In this document: piece after piece, positions 32,641 through 44,414 of the stretch
Layout: each line of letters opens with the position of its first letter
How positions within the stretch are numbered: position 1 is the stretch's first letter
NCBI GenBank assembly: GCA_017654935.2
Contig: CM065687.1
Span: forward strand, 28,851,489 to 28,915,488
Direction of reading: 5' to 3'
DNA: 64,000 nucleotides
Origin: Phymorhynchus buccinoides
Lineage: Eukaryota; Mollusca; Gastropoda; Neogastropoda; Raphitomidae
Translations under genes and position numbers: made by a program
The notes under the pieces: model-generated
Database searches by the model: none
What the model saw: the letters and a program-made list of their open reading frames with translations, nothing else
Told to the model about the DNA's origin: nothing

Positions 32641-32860
32641 GCGTAAAAGACCCTATTGTTTTAGTTTTTTGAGAGAGATAGGATAGAGAGAGATTTTATT
32701 TTATGTCACAGAAGAGTGAGAGAGAGGGGGCAGGAGAGATTTTGTTGTTCTCGGGAAGAAAAAAACACACGGTAAAATTTTAAAATTTAAATGGACCAAT
32801 GCTTTTTTTTGGCTGAAATAAATATTAAACCAATTGCTGGCGGTGAAAGGGGTTTTAAGG
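32640..32860 (+). mobile_element. Decayed TTAA-type MITE
   Basis: Retains AAAGACCCTATTGTTTTAGTTTT, TTTATGTCACAGAAGAG and TTGCTGGCGGTGAAAGGG, as in the 23-260 element, but is broken by GA-rich insertions. Confidence 0.55.
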
Positions 32861-33059
32861 AAGACAGTCAAAGGTGTACCACTCCCTGAAAAGGAAAGAA
32901 CCATAATGAGCGTTACAAATTTCAAAATATAAACAACCAAATAACACCCAAGTGCACGCCGAGTAAAACTCCGAATATCGTGAATGTTCGGCTTGTACAC
33001 GCAATACATACATTAAAAACAACCGCATCAAACAATAATAACAACAACAACAACAACAT

Positions 33060-34230
33060 ACAGTTATTTATACGGCACTGAATCTTGATAAAAAAAATCA
33101 AAAAACAAATCAAAAAAAAAAAGCAGCGACACAATAGAAACCACCGAACTAACTTTAGCATTGCACCACAACAACAGTAACAATAACAACAACAGCAACG
33201 ACAACAACAAACAGTATTTATAACAAGCTGAATTTGATAGAAATCAAATCTAAACACGCACACACACGTTAGCATCCATAAACGCATTCAAAGCAAAAAC
33301 GCTATACCAAAGCGAACACACACGGATGACATAGCATGGAATAAAATCAGCAAACAGTACCTAATGGCAGAGATGAGAGAAGAGAAAAGTTTTGCGGTTA
33401 GCCTTTATAATTGACTTGGGCTCCCCAGCTTCTGGGTTTTGCGCCGTCTCCAGCGATTTGAAAGCAAGAGAGGGTCGGGGTCGCTGACAGAAGGAAAGTG
33501 GGAGTTTTGTTCCAGGAAGTCGGTCCTGAGACAGCAAAAGAGCGCCGACCAACAGTTCAAAGCTTATACCTACTAGGGATCTGGAGAGGGTCGGAAATAA
33601 GGGTCAGAAAACTGAACGTAAACGTGGCGAGCTGGCGTATAGATGGAAATATTGTCGCAGAGGTAAGATGGAGCAGCTTTATGAATAGATTTATAGGCAA
33701 AGTGTGTGTTCATATATTTATACTCAATGTCTGTCTGCGACAGGAAAGCCAGTGCATACAAGAACGGAGAAGCACGGGCTAACATGATTCGAACTTTTTC
33801 TTCCTATAGGACAAGACGAGCAGCTGTGTTTTGAATACGCCTGGAGGACAAGAAGATAGAGAAGAGACGGATATGTTTAGGCCAGAAAGGAGAGCATTAC
33901 TAGTAGTCAATTAACGAGATAGGATGAAGGGAAGTACCCAAGCTTTGCTGTGGCTTCATCTGAGAGATATTTACGAATATAGCCAATGCGACGAATGTTG
34001 ATAGTAGCATGGACTGCTGGAACAGGTCTGAGTCGAGGGAAAAAAAAACCCTCTGCATGGAAAGCGTATTGATCCAAAGTGACACCTAAGTTTTTTTTGA
34101 TTGACATTGAGTCTGAGAGGGGAATGATATTGTTACCCAGTTGAATTGACTCTATGGAAACAGAGGCTAGTTTGTTTTTTTGTTCCTACAAGCATTGCTT
34201 CGGTTTTTTACCATTTAATTGAAGTTTATT
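33060..34230 (-). mobile_element. L2-like LINE 3' region, minus strand, decayed
   Basis: On the minus strand: MSIKKNLGVTLDQYAFHAEG, then INIRRIGYIRKYLSDEATAK, a frameshift, RIQNTAARLVL, then IEYKYMNTHFAYKSIHKAAP and SYLCDNISIYTPARHV. This is the order seen in the C-terminal region of L2/CR1-group proteins. KSLETAQNPEAGEPKSIIK follows, then a 3' UTR ending GATTTCTATCAAATTCAGC and a (TTG)n tail on the minus strand. A second tail copy at about 33,020-33,090 suggests nesting. Several frameshifts and stops. Confidence 0.75.
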
Positions 34231-34679
34231 TTGAATATCCACATACACACAACACACACACACACACACACCACACACCACACATACAAAAATCGTCACA
34301 CAACACGCACGCTCACTCAACAACTACTACCATACCACAACCCTATCACAGAGACGTGCTCGGTATTTACGCACACGTCAAACCCCATGTCTTATACCAT
34401 CAACAATATTATTTTTGATAACATGATTGCCATTATCCATGGTTGCCATGCTTGGTGATAGGAGTGCCAGGTAGCGTGGTACCAATAAGAGCTTCTGAAA
34501 GCAGCACGGGAGTCGGGGAAGGTCCGTATCAGTCTATCTATGCCCCTTGATTAAAGCCACCAACACCGAATGACCTAAAAGCCTATGTATCGTGTTTCGT
34601 GGTTATACAATCATTTCATTGTGTCAGTTCCTACTTGTCTTTGAAAATGTTGTTTTGTTTAATTTTCAACGGGTTTTTT

Positions 34680-34792
34680 TTTTTATTTTTTTTTTTTTTT
34701 TACTTTAATGGGGTTTAGAGATAGAGAGAGGAGAGAGAGAGAGAGAGAGAGAGAGAAGAGAGAGAGAGGAGAGGAGAGGAGAGAGAGTATTA

Positions 34793-34848
<56 letters not shown>

Positions 34849-34884
34849 CAGAGAGAGTGCGTGTTATGTGTGTGCAAGAGAGAG

Positions 34885-34981
<97 letters not shown>

Positions 34982-35010
34982 AGAAGAAGAAGAAGAAGAA
35001 GAAGAAATGC
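34680..35010. repeat. Poly-T, (GA)n and (GAA)n block
   Basis: A T run (34,674-34,700), GA repeats with short breaks to about 34,978, then (GAA)9 to about 35,006. Another GA run lies at 35,206-35,251. Confidence 0.94.
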
Positions 35011-35203
35011 ACAATGTGTTGTAAAGTTGTACTTAATAAAAGCCTTCGTGTTTGCACATTGTAGAAAGTCAGTATTCTTTGTTCACAATGGGGAATTTAG
35101 AAAAGACATTGGTCAGTGCAACCCATTGAAAATGGTTCTCTCCCCCTACGTTACCATGGAAACACCCCCCAAAAAAACAATTCGAGCAAGCCAGCAAGCA
35201 AAA

Positions 35204-35257
<54 letters not shown>

Positions 35258-35408
35258 TATAGTTGCATTGTTTTCAAATTGTTTTATTAGCTCTCTACTT
35301 CTTTCCAGAATTGTGAGGTGTTGCGATTTGTTTTTAGCTTCTTTGCTGTTGTTGCTTTGTTTCTGTCATCACAATATGCCTGAAAACCACTGCAGAAAAT
35401 CTCCTTAA

Positions 35409-35597
35409 CCCTTTCATCACCGCCAGCCATCTTTGAGCCAAAAATTTCCATTAACACTTACTTGGCTACAGAAAAATATTTCGTCTGCAATATTGTTGGA
35501 TTTCTCTGTGACACATTTTAGAATGGGGTCAATCCTTACTGCACCAAATTTAGGAACACCACAATATCATTGAATAATAAGACCCTGATCCATGAAA
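35409..35597 (-). mobile_element. TTAA-type MITE, truncated
   Basis: TTAA at 35,405-35,408 followed by CCCTTTCATCACCGCCAGCC, then ACTTACTTGGCTACAGAAAA. The far end is lost after GACCCTGATCCATGAAAAC. Confidence 0.7.
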
Positions 35598-35689
35598 ACA
35601 GTTCAAGCTTGGCCATCCCTAATACATCATTGTTTGTGTAAACTCATCCACAGGTATTTGTCCCTTCTTTTTTTGATCCTTTGCGATCT

Positions 35690-36420
35690 ACTTCTCGCAA
35701 AGGAGTATGTCTTTTCGTTCGTGTATGTTTCTGTTTTTCTTTTCTTTTTTCTCTGTCTGTCCCAAGGATATCTCCCGAACCACTTGACCGAATCGCTTCA
35801 AATTTTGTGTGGTGGTGTGTCACTATGAGAGTAAGGTATCCGCGCAAACAGGTTTGCCGTCCTGACCTTGACCTTGGTGTATGACCTTGAAAACCGAAAA
35901 TCTTTAAGGGGCCATAACTTCCACACCGTTGGTCTTAGAGTCTTCAATTTGGCATGGAGGTACTTTGGCTTATGCTCGATCAGATGATGGCATACAGATC
36001 ACAAGGTCACGGCCTGGGCGATTGGTATGCCTTGAAAGTGGTATGGGTCTAACAATTGGGTTTTAAGCCATATTATCCACATTTGTGTTTTGACAGAAGC
36101 GCTTCAGATTGTGTGTGGTATTGTATACCCTAGAGTAAAATTATCGCCATGCTGACCTTGACCTTGAAGCTTGTGACCGTAAAAACCGAAATTTCCTTCT
36201 TTGCGCTGACCTGTCGTTTTCTTGTTCAAGCTGTATCTCGTGAACCTAGAACTGGTCAGAATCCCTTCCAATTTTGTGTCAAGGCATGTGACACTACGAG
36301 TATAACACAGTCGTACATAAATTATCCCTCGGAAATAGCAATGTCGCCGAGCGGCAGACATGCTTCCGTTTTTCTTCACCCGGATTCATATATCCTCGTG
36401 AAATACTGTATATAATCACT
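35690..36420. repeat. Dispersed repeat carrying TGACCTTGACCTTG motifs
   Basis: Two related modules, about 35,755-35,900 and 36,075-36,300, share CGAACC.CTTG.., CTTC(A/C)AATTTTGTGT, TGACCTTGACCTTG and GACC(T/G)TGAAAACCGAAA. TGACCTTGA is the reverse complement of TCAAGGTCA. No ORF is supported. Confidence 0.65.
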
Positions 36421-37000
36421 CCCAATTTTGTGGGGTGGTGTAGTGTGAATCACCCAGAAGGTCACAAGGAGGATGGGGGACCTAAGATGTGAGGGGGAAG
36501 GGAGGTACAGGGCGGGGCATGTACAGGGCGTAACCGGCAAAGGACATAAAATTATCTGCCGCTTGGCGATGCCCTTGTTTATATATTAAATCCGATTTCA
36601 CCATTTACTTCCCCCAATTCAATGTTGTTTTTTTATGTTGTTTTTCTCCAACAAATATTTATATGGCTTACATAAATTATGATTATGCAGTGCATTCTTC
36701 AATGCCCACTTTAACTTCTCTGTATGTCTTTCTGTCCCTATCTTTTTCTCTGTCTGTCTTTCTTTCTTTTTGCTCTCTTAAAAACAAAAGGGAAAACATT
36801 GAATGTAACAGCAATTTTATTTATGCTTCTTTGAATGTTAATAATTATGTCTAATATGTTATGTTATAACAAAATGCGTTTGATGACTATGAACTTGTAG
36901 TTATGCACATTCAATGATTAAAAAAAAAGTTCATTAAAAAAGTGTTTTGTAGCATTTACCACGATGATGTGCAACTTACCTATCTATCCACCTTGTCCGT

Positions 37001-37060
37001 ATACCCCCCCCCCCCCCCCGTACCCCGTTTTTTGGCAATCTTGACCCCCCCCCCCCCCGG
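37001..37060. repeat. Two poly-C tracts
   Basis: C runs at about 37,004-37,019 and 37,045-37,058, separated by TACCCCGTTTTTTGGCAATC. Confidence 0.9.
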
Positions 37061-37214
37061 CTTCAGAACGTTTCCTACACCCACTGTGGAATATAAGCTT
37101 AGCTGACTCTCCTCCCCATGCCTTTCAGTAAATATACTCGTTACTTGTGGCGGTACCATAGCCGATGAGGTTTTAACCGAGGCGTGGTTACCGCTACACC
37201 TATCTATATTGTTA

Positions 37215-37330
37215 AAAACTCGGGACTTTACTGGTGTGGCACTGCCTCTGGGCATTGCAGCCAGTATTGTTCCCACCATCTTTGTATTTACAAATGTCCC
37301 ATATGTGTCTATGACCGAGAAGACGTAAAA
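37215..37330 (+). repeat. Dispersed repeat (CGGGACTTTA family), copy 4
   Basis: CGGGACTTTACTGGTGTGGC, ACTGCCTCTGGGCATTGCAG, CAGTATTGTTCCCACCATCT, AATGTCCCATATGTGTCTAT. It ends ~85 bp before the acceptor of the next exon. Confidence 0.7.
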
Positions 37331-37414
37331 CACCATTTTTTCATTCATTCTCCCATGCCTTTCTGCAAAACATCTTCTCTCGTCAGTCTTATGAGTGATC
37401 TTATCTGTGTGCAG

Positions 37415-37817
37415 TCCCATTCCAGAAGGCCTGAAACTCCAGCCTATCTCCACAGCTGAAATCCATACAATGTACACCACGTGGAAACTGGCTTACGAAA
37501 GAACCGAAACGTACGTACGGGAAATAGCTGAGCGCTTTCCCTCCATCTACCTGGTGACAGACAACGGGCAGCACGTGGGACACATGGTGGGTACCGTGGA
37601 CGGCACCATGGAGATGCTGCACGTGAGTCCCCAGTTCCGCAGAAAAGGTCACGCCAAGGTCATCGTGTCCCAGCTGGCTCAGAAATACTTCGACCAAGGA
37701 GAAGATGCCTTTGTGTTCATCGAAGAGGATAACGCGCCCTCGCTGAGTCTGCACAAGTCGTTGGGGTTCAAGATGGTCGGGGATGGGTTGACATTCGGTT
37801 GGATGATGTGCGATTAA
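37415..37817 (+). CDS. GLYAT-like acyltransferase, copy B last exon
   Basis: Acceptor gtgtgcag. It encodes the GNAT-fold C-terminal half: PIPEGLKLQPISTAEIHTMY, TYVREIAERFPSIYLVTDNG, QHVGHMV, the acyl-CoA loop SPQFRRKGHAKVIVSQLAQK, then LSLHKSLGFKMVG and TAA at 37,815-37,817. Phase and exon start equal those of exon 5 of copy A, and the proteins are clearly paralogous, with many substitutions. The 134-codon frame is intact, so this exon appears under selection or only recently orphaned. Its role would be acyl transfer from acyl-CoA to glycine or a related amine. The exons joining it to exon 2 (28,238) are not found. It may belong to another gene copy whose middle was lost or misassembled. Confidence 0.85.
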
Positions 37818-38049
37818 AAGATTTATGTCAGAGACTGAGAGAGGAAGGCGTTTTATCCTTTACACATCTTGATATTATAATCGTCTAAGGGGGTGGGGCA
37901 ATTTTATTATGATCAGTTTAAAGGTTTAAAGGTTTAAGTTGTACGTACATAGTGGAGTAGTTTTCAGTTTTAAATATATACCCAGAAAAAATAACTATGC
38001 TATATGCAGATGACGGTGTACAAATAACAATGTTGAACAAAGCTGAAAC

Positions 38050-38390
38050 TTACAGAGAGACTAGAGAGAGAGATGAGAGAGAGAGCGAGAGAGAGAGAGA
38101 GAGAAGCCAGAGAGAGAGAGAGAAAGGGGGGGGGGGCAGGCGAACATATAGACAGACAGGTAGAGAGACAGATACACAGATAGAGAATGGAGTGGAGGTG
38201 TGAGGAAGGGGAGTAGACACAGTGACAGAGAGAGACAGAGAGCGAGAGAGAGAGAGAGCGACAGAGAGAGAGAAAGAGAGGCAGGCGAACATATAGAGAC
38301 AGACAGATAGAGAGAGAAAGGCAGATTAGAGAAACAGAGAGAGATGGAGGAAGTGAAGAAGGAGGGGAGGGGGGGGAGAGACACAGTCAA
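38050..38390. repeat. GA/GACAGA-rich low complexity with a duplicated block
   Basis: GCAGGCGAACATATAGA followed by ACAGACAG.TAGAGAGA occurs at about 38,137 and 38,281, inside long GA-rich sequence. Mirror-strand Ser/Leu frames are artefacts. Confidence 0.9.
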
Positions 38391-38519
38391 GCTGGCATAT
38401 TCTCACATCAAATGTGTATCTATTTGTAAAATATGTTGATTCATTGTTTAACATTACATGTATGTACAGTGTTTTGTAAAGTCTCCATGTGTATTCTTTT
38501 GTGTTTTTCATGGCTAATA

Positions 38520-38707
38520 CAGTGGAACCTCCCTTATAAAAAAAAAAGACCTCCCATTATAAGACTCCCTCCCACATAAGACCTACTTCTCTGAGACATT
38601 GCCCTTCTTTGTCAATTATTAAAATTACCACCCTTATAAGACCCTCCCCTTATAAGACCTCATTTTGGATGATTTTTGAAGGTCTTGGTGTAATGGAGGT
38701 TCCACTG
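38520..38707. mobile_element. TA-flanked MITE, copy 3
   Basis: CAGTGGAACCTCCCTTATAA .. GAGGTTCCACTG, TA on both sides. Relative to copies 1 and 2 the internal part is inverted in orientation. Confidence 0.85.
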
Positions 38708-38709
38708 TA

Positions 38710-40680
38710 ATTGTTTTGCAAAAGTTGATAGAAAAAAATAGGTTGAATCACAATCTAAAATGATTAACTGTTCACAACATCCTATACCACAATTTGTTTC
38801 TTTCAACATTATATTATAGATTGCATCCACATTAATAGTGTCATTTTGCCCCACCTCTTACAAATATAGAGATTTAAAAAACATTTTAACACCAGGGCTC
38901 AACAATTAATTTGCTTTCAGTTGATCAAAATTCTTCTTATTGTATGCAATTTATACTATTAACAAATTAAAAATAATAAAACCATCTCGCACTGCAACTT
39001 GCACACACACAAATCACTACATCATCTAGCTAGCGGCACAGCGCGTCTTTGACGTCAATCATTTTGACTCAAACCCTCATTTTCATCATTTTCAACTGCT
39101 CAGTTCTCAGCTATTTGAGCACAGACTGGTCTCAAATTAAATTTGTTGTGAAATAAAGTGTATTGTTTCAACTTTTTGATGAATGTCTGTTTTTGTGTGT
39201 TGAAAGCCTATAAAAATCAAGCAAATTAAAAACAAATACAAGACATATAGCTACTTTTATAAATTTGAGCCAGCCGACGTCGCGTTTCTAAAATAAGCTC
39301 ATTCGGCACGCTGCTTTCTCGGCTTTGTGGGAAAGCGATGCACATCGGATACGGCTATACTTGGTATCTACTTCTTCAGCAAAAACTGAGGATTCCATTG
39401 ATGTAAACCACAAAATTATTTATTACTGTTAGAAAAAACGGTGTACAAAAATCAACTTTTTCTTCACACTTTCCGTAACTGAGCGAAAACCAAGCTGAAA
39501 AAAAAATACATTTCACCCATGAGAAGACAGGATAATCTCCCTTCTATACAACGGCAGTAACCGAAAATCTATTTATAGCACATCGTTTCCCCACAAGTCA
39601 ACCAAACGAACCTAACGATCCTAGCCGCACACGCGCACGCTGCATTCAGCGAGGCCTAGCGAAATTGTTTGAAACGATGCGATGTACCCACTTTCAAGCT
39701 TAATGCCGGACAAAATACGCAAGCCTGTAAGTTCAGAATTTGCATTTTATAAGACAGATGGCTCAAATAAAATATGATGATATCGGTTTTTACACGGGTG
39801 CGACTTAGAAGAAGTTTAACAGCAATAATCACAAACACCCATTGTCGGCTCAGACTGTCAATAAAACTTAACCGGAAATGGTAGACGAAGTTTAATAGGC
39901 CTCGGATTTCTGTCTTTTTCTCGGCTTAGGAGGCATTTTAAGTCAGTTATGCGTATCCATTTTAAAATTCAATAAGCCTTTAAGAATCCCAATTTTTTTC
40001 AACTCCTCAAACATCTTGAATGAAAAATGCTGGCACTGTTTCAATCGGACATGAAGTGCCGAGCGCCATGCAAACATCGATGGCGCAGACGCAGTGCCCG
40101 CCACAGTGCCAACATTCACGATTCAGCTTGATCAGTCTAGAATAAGTCAAGTAAACTTTGATTTTAAAGCGCAGACGTGCATAATTAACATCATCTTTGT
40201 TACAATAAGTGATAGATTGTTAATTAAGAATAGATTTAAAAAAACACGAGAAAAGAAAGAGCAAACAGAAAGTAGATCGAGGCCTAGGCCTAACCAAAGA
40301 CACTTTGATCTAGGCTAGGCTAAATAGCAAGACAAGTTACTTAGTGTGTGTCCCAGACATAAAAGTGTGTATGCGTGCGCGTCCTTGTGTGAGTGTGTGT
40401 GTGAGGTGACTATGGGTGAGACTGTGTGTTGCCTGCCTGATGCATAGCATGGTGGGTAAGTGAGGGTGGGGGGAGGGGCATTGTGTGTAAATTTGAGAGA
40501 CTGTATGGGTGAGACTATGTTGCCTGAAAGTGAAAGATGGCATTATGTATGTTAGTATGTTTGCGCGCACCAACGTTCATTTCTGCAATTTACATGATTA
40601 TGTTTTCAAATAGGCTACATTGCCGTTCATGGTAATTTAGCTTAAGGCTAAACTGCCTGTCACTATTTAGCTTATGTTCT
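38710..40680. other. AT-rich sequence without a supported gene
   Basis: No exon, RNA gene or transposon protein was recognised. Includes TG-rich sequence at about 40,340-40,560 with a near-repeat of GTATGGGTGAGACT(G)TGT. Confidence 0.5.
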
Positions 40681-40689
40681 TTTTTTCCA

Positions 40690-40695
40690 CTCTGA

Positions 40696-40732
<37 letters not shown>

Positions 40733-41240
40733 CTCTCTCTCCTCTCTTCTCTCTCAGGCTGTCTATGTCAGTGTCTTATTCTACCTCTTTATCTTTCTGC
40801 ATTTGTCTGTCTCTCTCACTCTCATTCTTTCACTCTCTGTCTTAATTTATGTCTCTTGTTTCTCTCTCTCCCCCCCCCCCCCCCCCCCCCACCCCACACA
40901 CCCATCCCCTTCACTCTCTCTCCGTCAACGTTTTCACTTTTCACATTTTATTGGTGGTTTATTTTTACTTTCAATAGTTTCATTGCATGTTTTGTTATTG
41001 GTTTTTTCAATATTTTCATTTGCCACAGGGTGTAAAAAACCATGTATATTTATCTCATTACCCTGTATAAATAAATTTGTGTTTGTTCGTTCTCTCTCTC
41101 TCTCTCAATCTCTCTGTTTCTCTCTATCCATTGGTTTCAAATGTCAGAAGTGGTTACAGATACAGATCCCTCTCTGCCTGTCTCTCTCACTCTTTCTGTC
41201 TGTTCTTCTGTGTGTATGTGCTAGACACACACATGTAGGC
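40690..41240. repeat. CT-rich block with poly-C run
   Basis: (CT)n at about 40,697-40,765, CT-rich sequence to 40,870, a ~20 C run at 40,871-40,890, and further CT-rich stretches near 41,090-41,210. Confidence 0.9.
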
Positions 41241-41339
41241 CTATGACTTCTTGAATGCTCGGGTATGTTACCCCAAACTGAAACCCCAACGAGGCTAAGT
41301 TTTTTTTGTTTAAAAAAAAAAAAAAATCAAAATTAATAT

Positions 41340-44170
41340 TGTATGTGCTTGGTGTGGGGGGGGGGGGGGGGGGCGAACTCAAGGCCTAGCCACACTCAAA
41401 TCACTGCATACGATTTGACCCCACTACGACACGATCGTGACGATAGTCTGTGAGTCATCTTTCGGGATAAGCCTGCTTATGTCCCAGGCCTAATATATCT
41501 CACTCCTGGTTTATCCTTTTGTGTCCCAAATGTAATTTTGAGGATTCCTTTAGGTCCCAGGCCCAATAACGCCCAGGACATTGGTGTGATTGTTATTGTT
41601 CGTGTGTTATGGTTATTGTATCGATGGTGGTGGTCTGCTTGTGTGACAAGTGCATGCATTCCACTCACCTCCCCAGTGTATGTGTGTGTGGGGGGGGGGG
41701 GGGTAACTATTAATGAGCACAAGTATGTGTGTGACTGTGAGTGTATGATTATCTCTTTAATGTCCCTGTCTCTCTAGTCTCACTGTCTCTGTCATGGTCT
41801 TTCTCGTTGTCTCTCTTTCACTGTCTTTCAGTTTCACTGCTCATACCTCTCTCTCTCTCTATGTGTCACGTTGCTGTATCTCAGTGCCAGGAATGAAAGA
41901 AAATGAGTACCTCCTACTCCTAGTTCCTTCTCAAAGGCGCGTTTGCATTGAGTATTGTTAAAGAAAAGTACTTTAGCCTACCTACACTGTGGATACAGGC
42001 TAAATTACCTTAACTGGAAAAAACAAATAAGGCATGTAGGGCTACATTAACAGTGAACCCTGACCGGCAACATGGCCACTGCCTTATGTTTTTGTGTAGG
42101 CCTCTGTATCAGTCTTTGATGATCCTACTCTTGCTGATTTAATGCCCTGTGCATATATACATTGTATCTGTTTATTCTTGTGTTTTAATCGTCAGGAAAT
42201 GAACTCAGTCTCATGAAAATATTGTTCGTCATCCATTCCCTGATAAATGTTGAAATATGTTATAGTATGTAGCTGTGTAGTATTAGGCCTACTAGATATT
42301 ATGCAATTATAATGGGCGCCCATCTCACAAATAAATGGTGTTTTTAAAAAAAATAAAAAAATTAAAAAAACAAAAATTATTACAGTGCTGTCCCAAGGAC
42401 CCTGTCCATAAGGACTTGCTGAGACACCTATTAAAATTAAAAAACTAAAAATGTATTAATTTGGTTATCCCCCCTGTCAGGACAAACAAAAAACTTCCTG
42501 ATTAAGCATTTTTGCAACCTTTGTCTTAATTGATTTTTTTTTTGGCAAGACGGCCATGACATAGTCCTATTTATTGATTTCCTCTGGTCCCCAGGACAAT
42601 TTGTTCGACTATTTACTTTTTTTTCATATCCTCATAACATCACTTTTGCAAATACTTAAGTCAAATTCTTTTTATGATTAAAGCTAACGTGTGCCTAAAA
42701 AAAAATGGAACGCATCAACAAGTAAACACACACCACACCCACACCCACACACACCCCCACAAAAACTCAAAACACTGACCACTCATCATACCACGTTAAA
42801 AAATGTTAGCGCATTCCAGAAATGAACTGTATTATTTTCAGAGAAACTCACTTGCCAATCTTATCTAAGCCTGCGTTGCTATACATTCATCTGTTAACCT
42901 TTTAAAGCATGGCGGTAGAAAAAAACACAAAAAAAAATGTTCTGCGCAGAAAAAAGAACACAAAACATGAAGAATTAATACACAGAGTACATAAACTATC
43001 TGCATGGTTTTGTATGCCCACACACAGTCACACAAGTAAACACATTATTTGCACACAGGTGCATGCATGCACACACCCATGCGCATGCGGCTTGCTCACA
43101 CACCACTACAAACATTATATGCACACATAGCAGATGAGTACTGTTGGAGCTGTTTATTGTTCATTTTGGTTTGTTAATTTTCAAGTGCCAGTAGGGAACG
43201 TGACGCCTGATAACAGGGGGAGTTAATTTGTTCAGCTATTCTTGAATCTGGATCTGGAAATTCTTTACATGGGAAGATGCTTTCCCTTACGGGGCACTCC
43301 ATTTTGAAAGTTATTTCCTTAGCCTGAGAGCAGTTGGTTAACAGGACATTGGAGAAGATCAAGGAAAACCCAAAGGCCAGCAAATTCCCCAAGGCTGCAG
43401 CACAAAGAGTTTTAATGCATACATGTGCTTCTATTTGAGGGTCTAAGTCTTTTGCAATCAAGCTATGTCTACAATGGTTTTCCATTGGAACAGGAATTGG
43501 TTGATGTCCTCAGAATTGTGAGCAAGAAACTACTCCAACAAATTTAAAACATCATGCTGGAATTTTATACTTTCTTTTTAAATTCTCTCAAAAACAACCG
43601 TTGCCATGCTGTTCACGCAGGCCAGTTATACCCCCTCCTTCTACATTTTAGGACCCTGTTTTGGTGATACACCTCAAACAAAATATAATTATACCTCAAG
43701 TGGTTCTGGAAAATACAGCACCTTTCCATATATAACTATATATGTTAATAACAGCTCGCCTGGCAAATGCTGTGTCAGATCAATGACAAAAGCTAGAATA
43801 CCAAGGGTAGTACATCAAAAGGTTGTTTATTTTCTGCATAGTTTATGTGAGAATTGTCTTTAGCAAGGACAAGTTCCTAGCATACACATCATCAGTCAAA
43901 ATTCTCCGAAGCGGAGTGTGGCTGCCCAGTGGGTCGGGTAATCAAAAACGGTTACACACGTAATGTTCTTATATCCTTAGCTGATGCATTTGTACCATAG
44001 TGTTCAATGCTTGGCTGTTAGGATGATCCTGGAGTCTTTAAGCCAGGGAACGACAATAAACATATAACAGACTCCAAGGTCAAATGTGAAGGCCAAGGTC
44101 AAGTGCTTCAAATGTCTCCCACTACATCCCTTAGGTCATGGGATCATGAATATAACTGTTATGTGGATGT
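41340..44170. other. Non-coding-looking stretch with G runs, CA and A/T-rich parts
   Basis: G runs at about 41,358-41,374 and 41,691-41,703. AAAAATT-rich sequence at 42,340-42,380. CA-rich at 42,727-42,765. One minus-strand frame (43,174-43,485) is listed separately. No other gene evidence. Confidence 0.5.
43174..43485 (-). CDS. Unidentified 103-codon ORF, doubtful
   Basis: A minus-strand frame from MENHCRHSLIAKDLDPQIEA contains a hydrophobic stretch AALGNLLAFGFSLIFSNVLL that could be one membrane segment, then several Cys. Its composition is not simple-sequence, unlike nearly all other open frames in this part. I recognise no family, there is no neighbouring exon, and no splice or promoter signal decides it. 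It may well be chance or part of an unknown repeat. Confidence 0.15.
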   Translation of the reverse strand: MENHCRHSLIAKDLDPQIEAHVCIKTLCAAALGNLLAFGFSLIFSNVLLTNCSQAKEITFKMECPVRESIFPCKEFPDPDSRIAEQINSPCYQASRSLLALEN

Positions 44171-44199
44171 AAAACCCAATGGTGCCTGAAACTATAGCC

Positions 44200-44227
44200 A
44201 CCCCCCCCACCCCACCCCCCCCAACAC

Positions 44228-44259
<32 letters not shown>

Positions 44260-44410
44260 ACCCCCCCCCCCCCACCCCCCCCAAACCCCACCCAACCCCC
44301 ACCCACACCCCAACCCCCCCAACCCCCCCCCCCCCCCAACACCCCCCCAACCCCCCCCCCCCCCCCCCCCCCCCACCCCCAGCATCCCCGCCCCCCCCCC
44401 ACACCCCCAA
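44200..44410. repeat. ~200 bp C-rich (i-motif / G-quadruplex capable) tract
   Basis: Runs of 5-30 C separated by single or double A, e.g. CCCCCCAACACAACCCCC. The minus strand is therefore G-run rich and could form many quadruplexes. Pro- and Gly-rich open frames on the two strands come from this composition. Confidence 0.95.
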
Positions 44411-44414
44411 TGCT

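Noticed and set aside
32272..32686. Possible CpG-island promoter and ORFs
   Set aside because: GC-rich with CGCG words, but dominated by simple repeats, with no recognisable first exon nearby. Insufficient evidence for a promoter.
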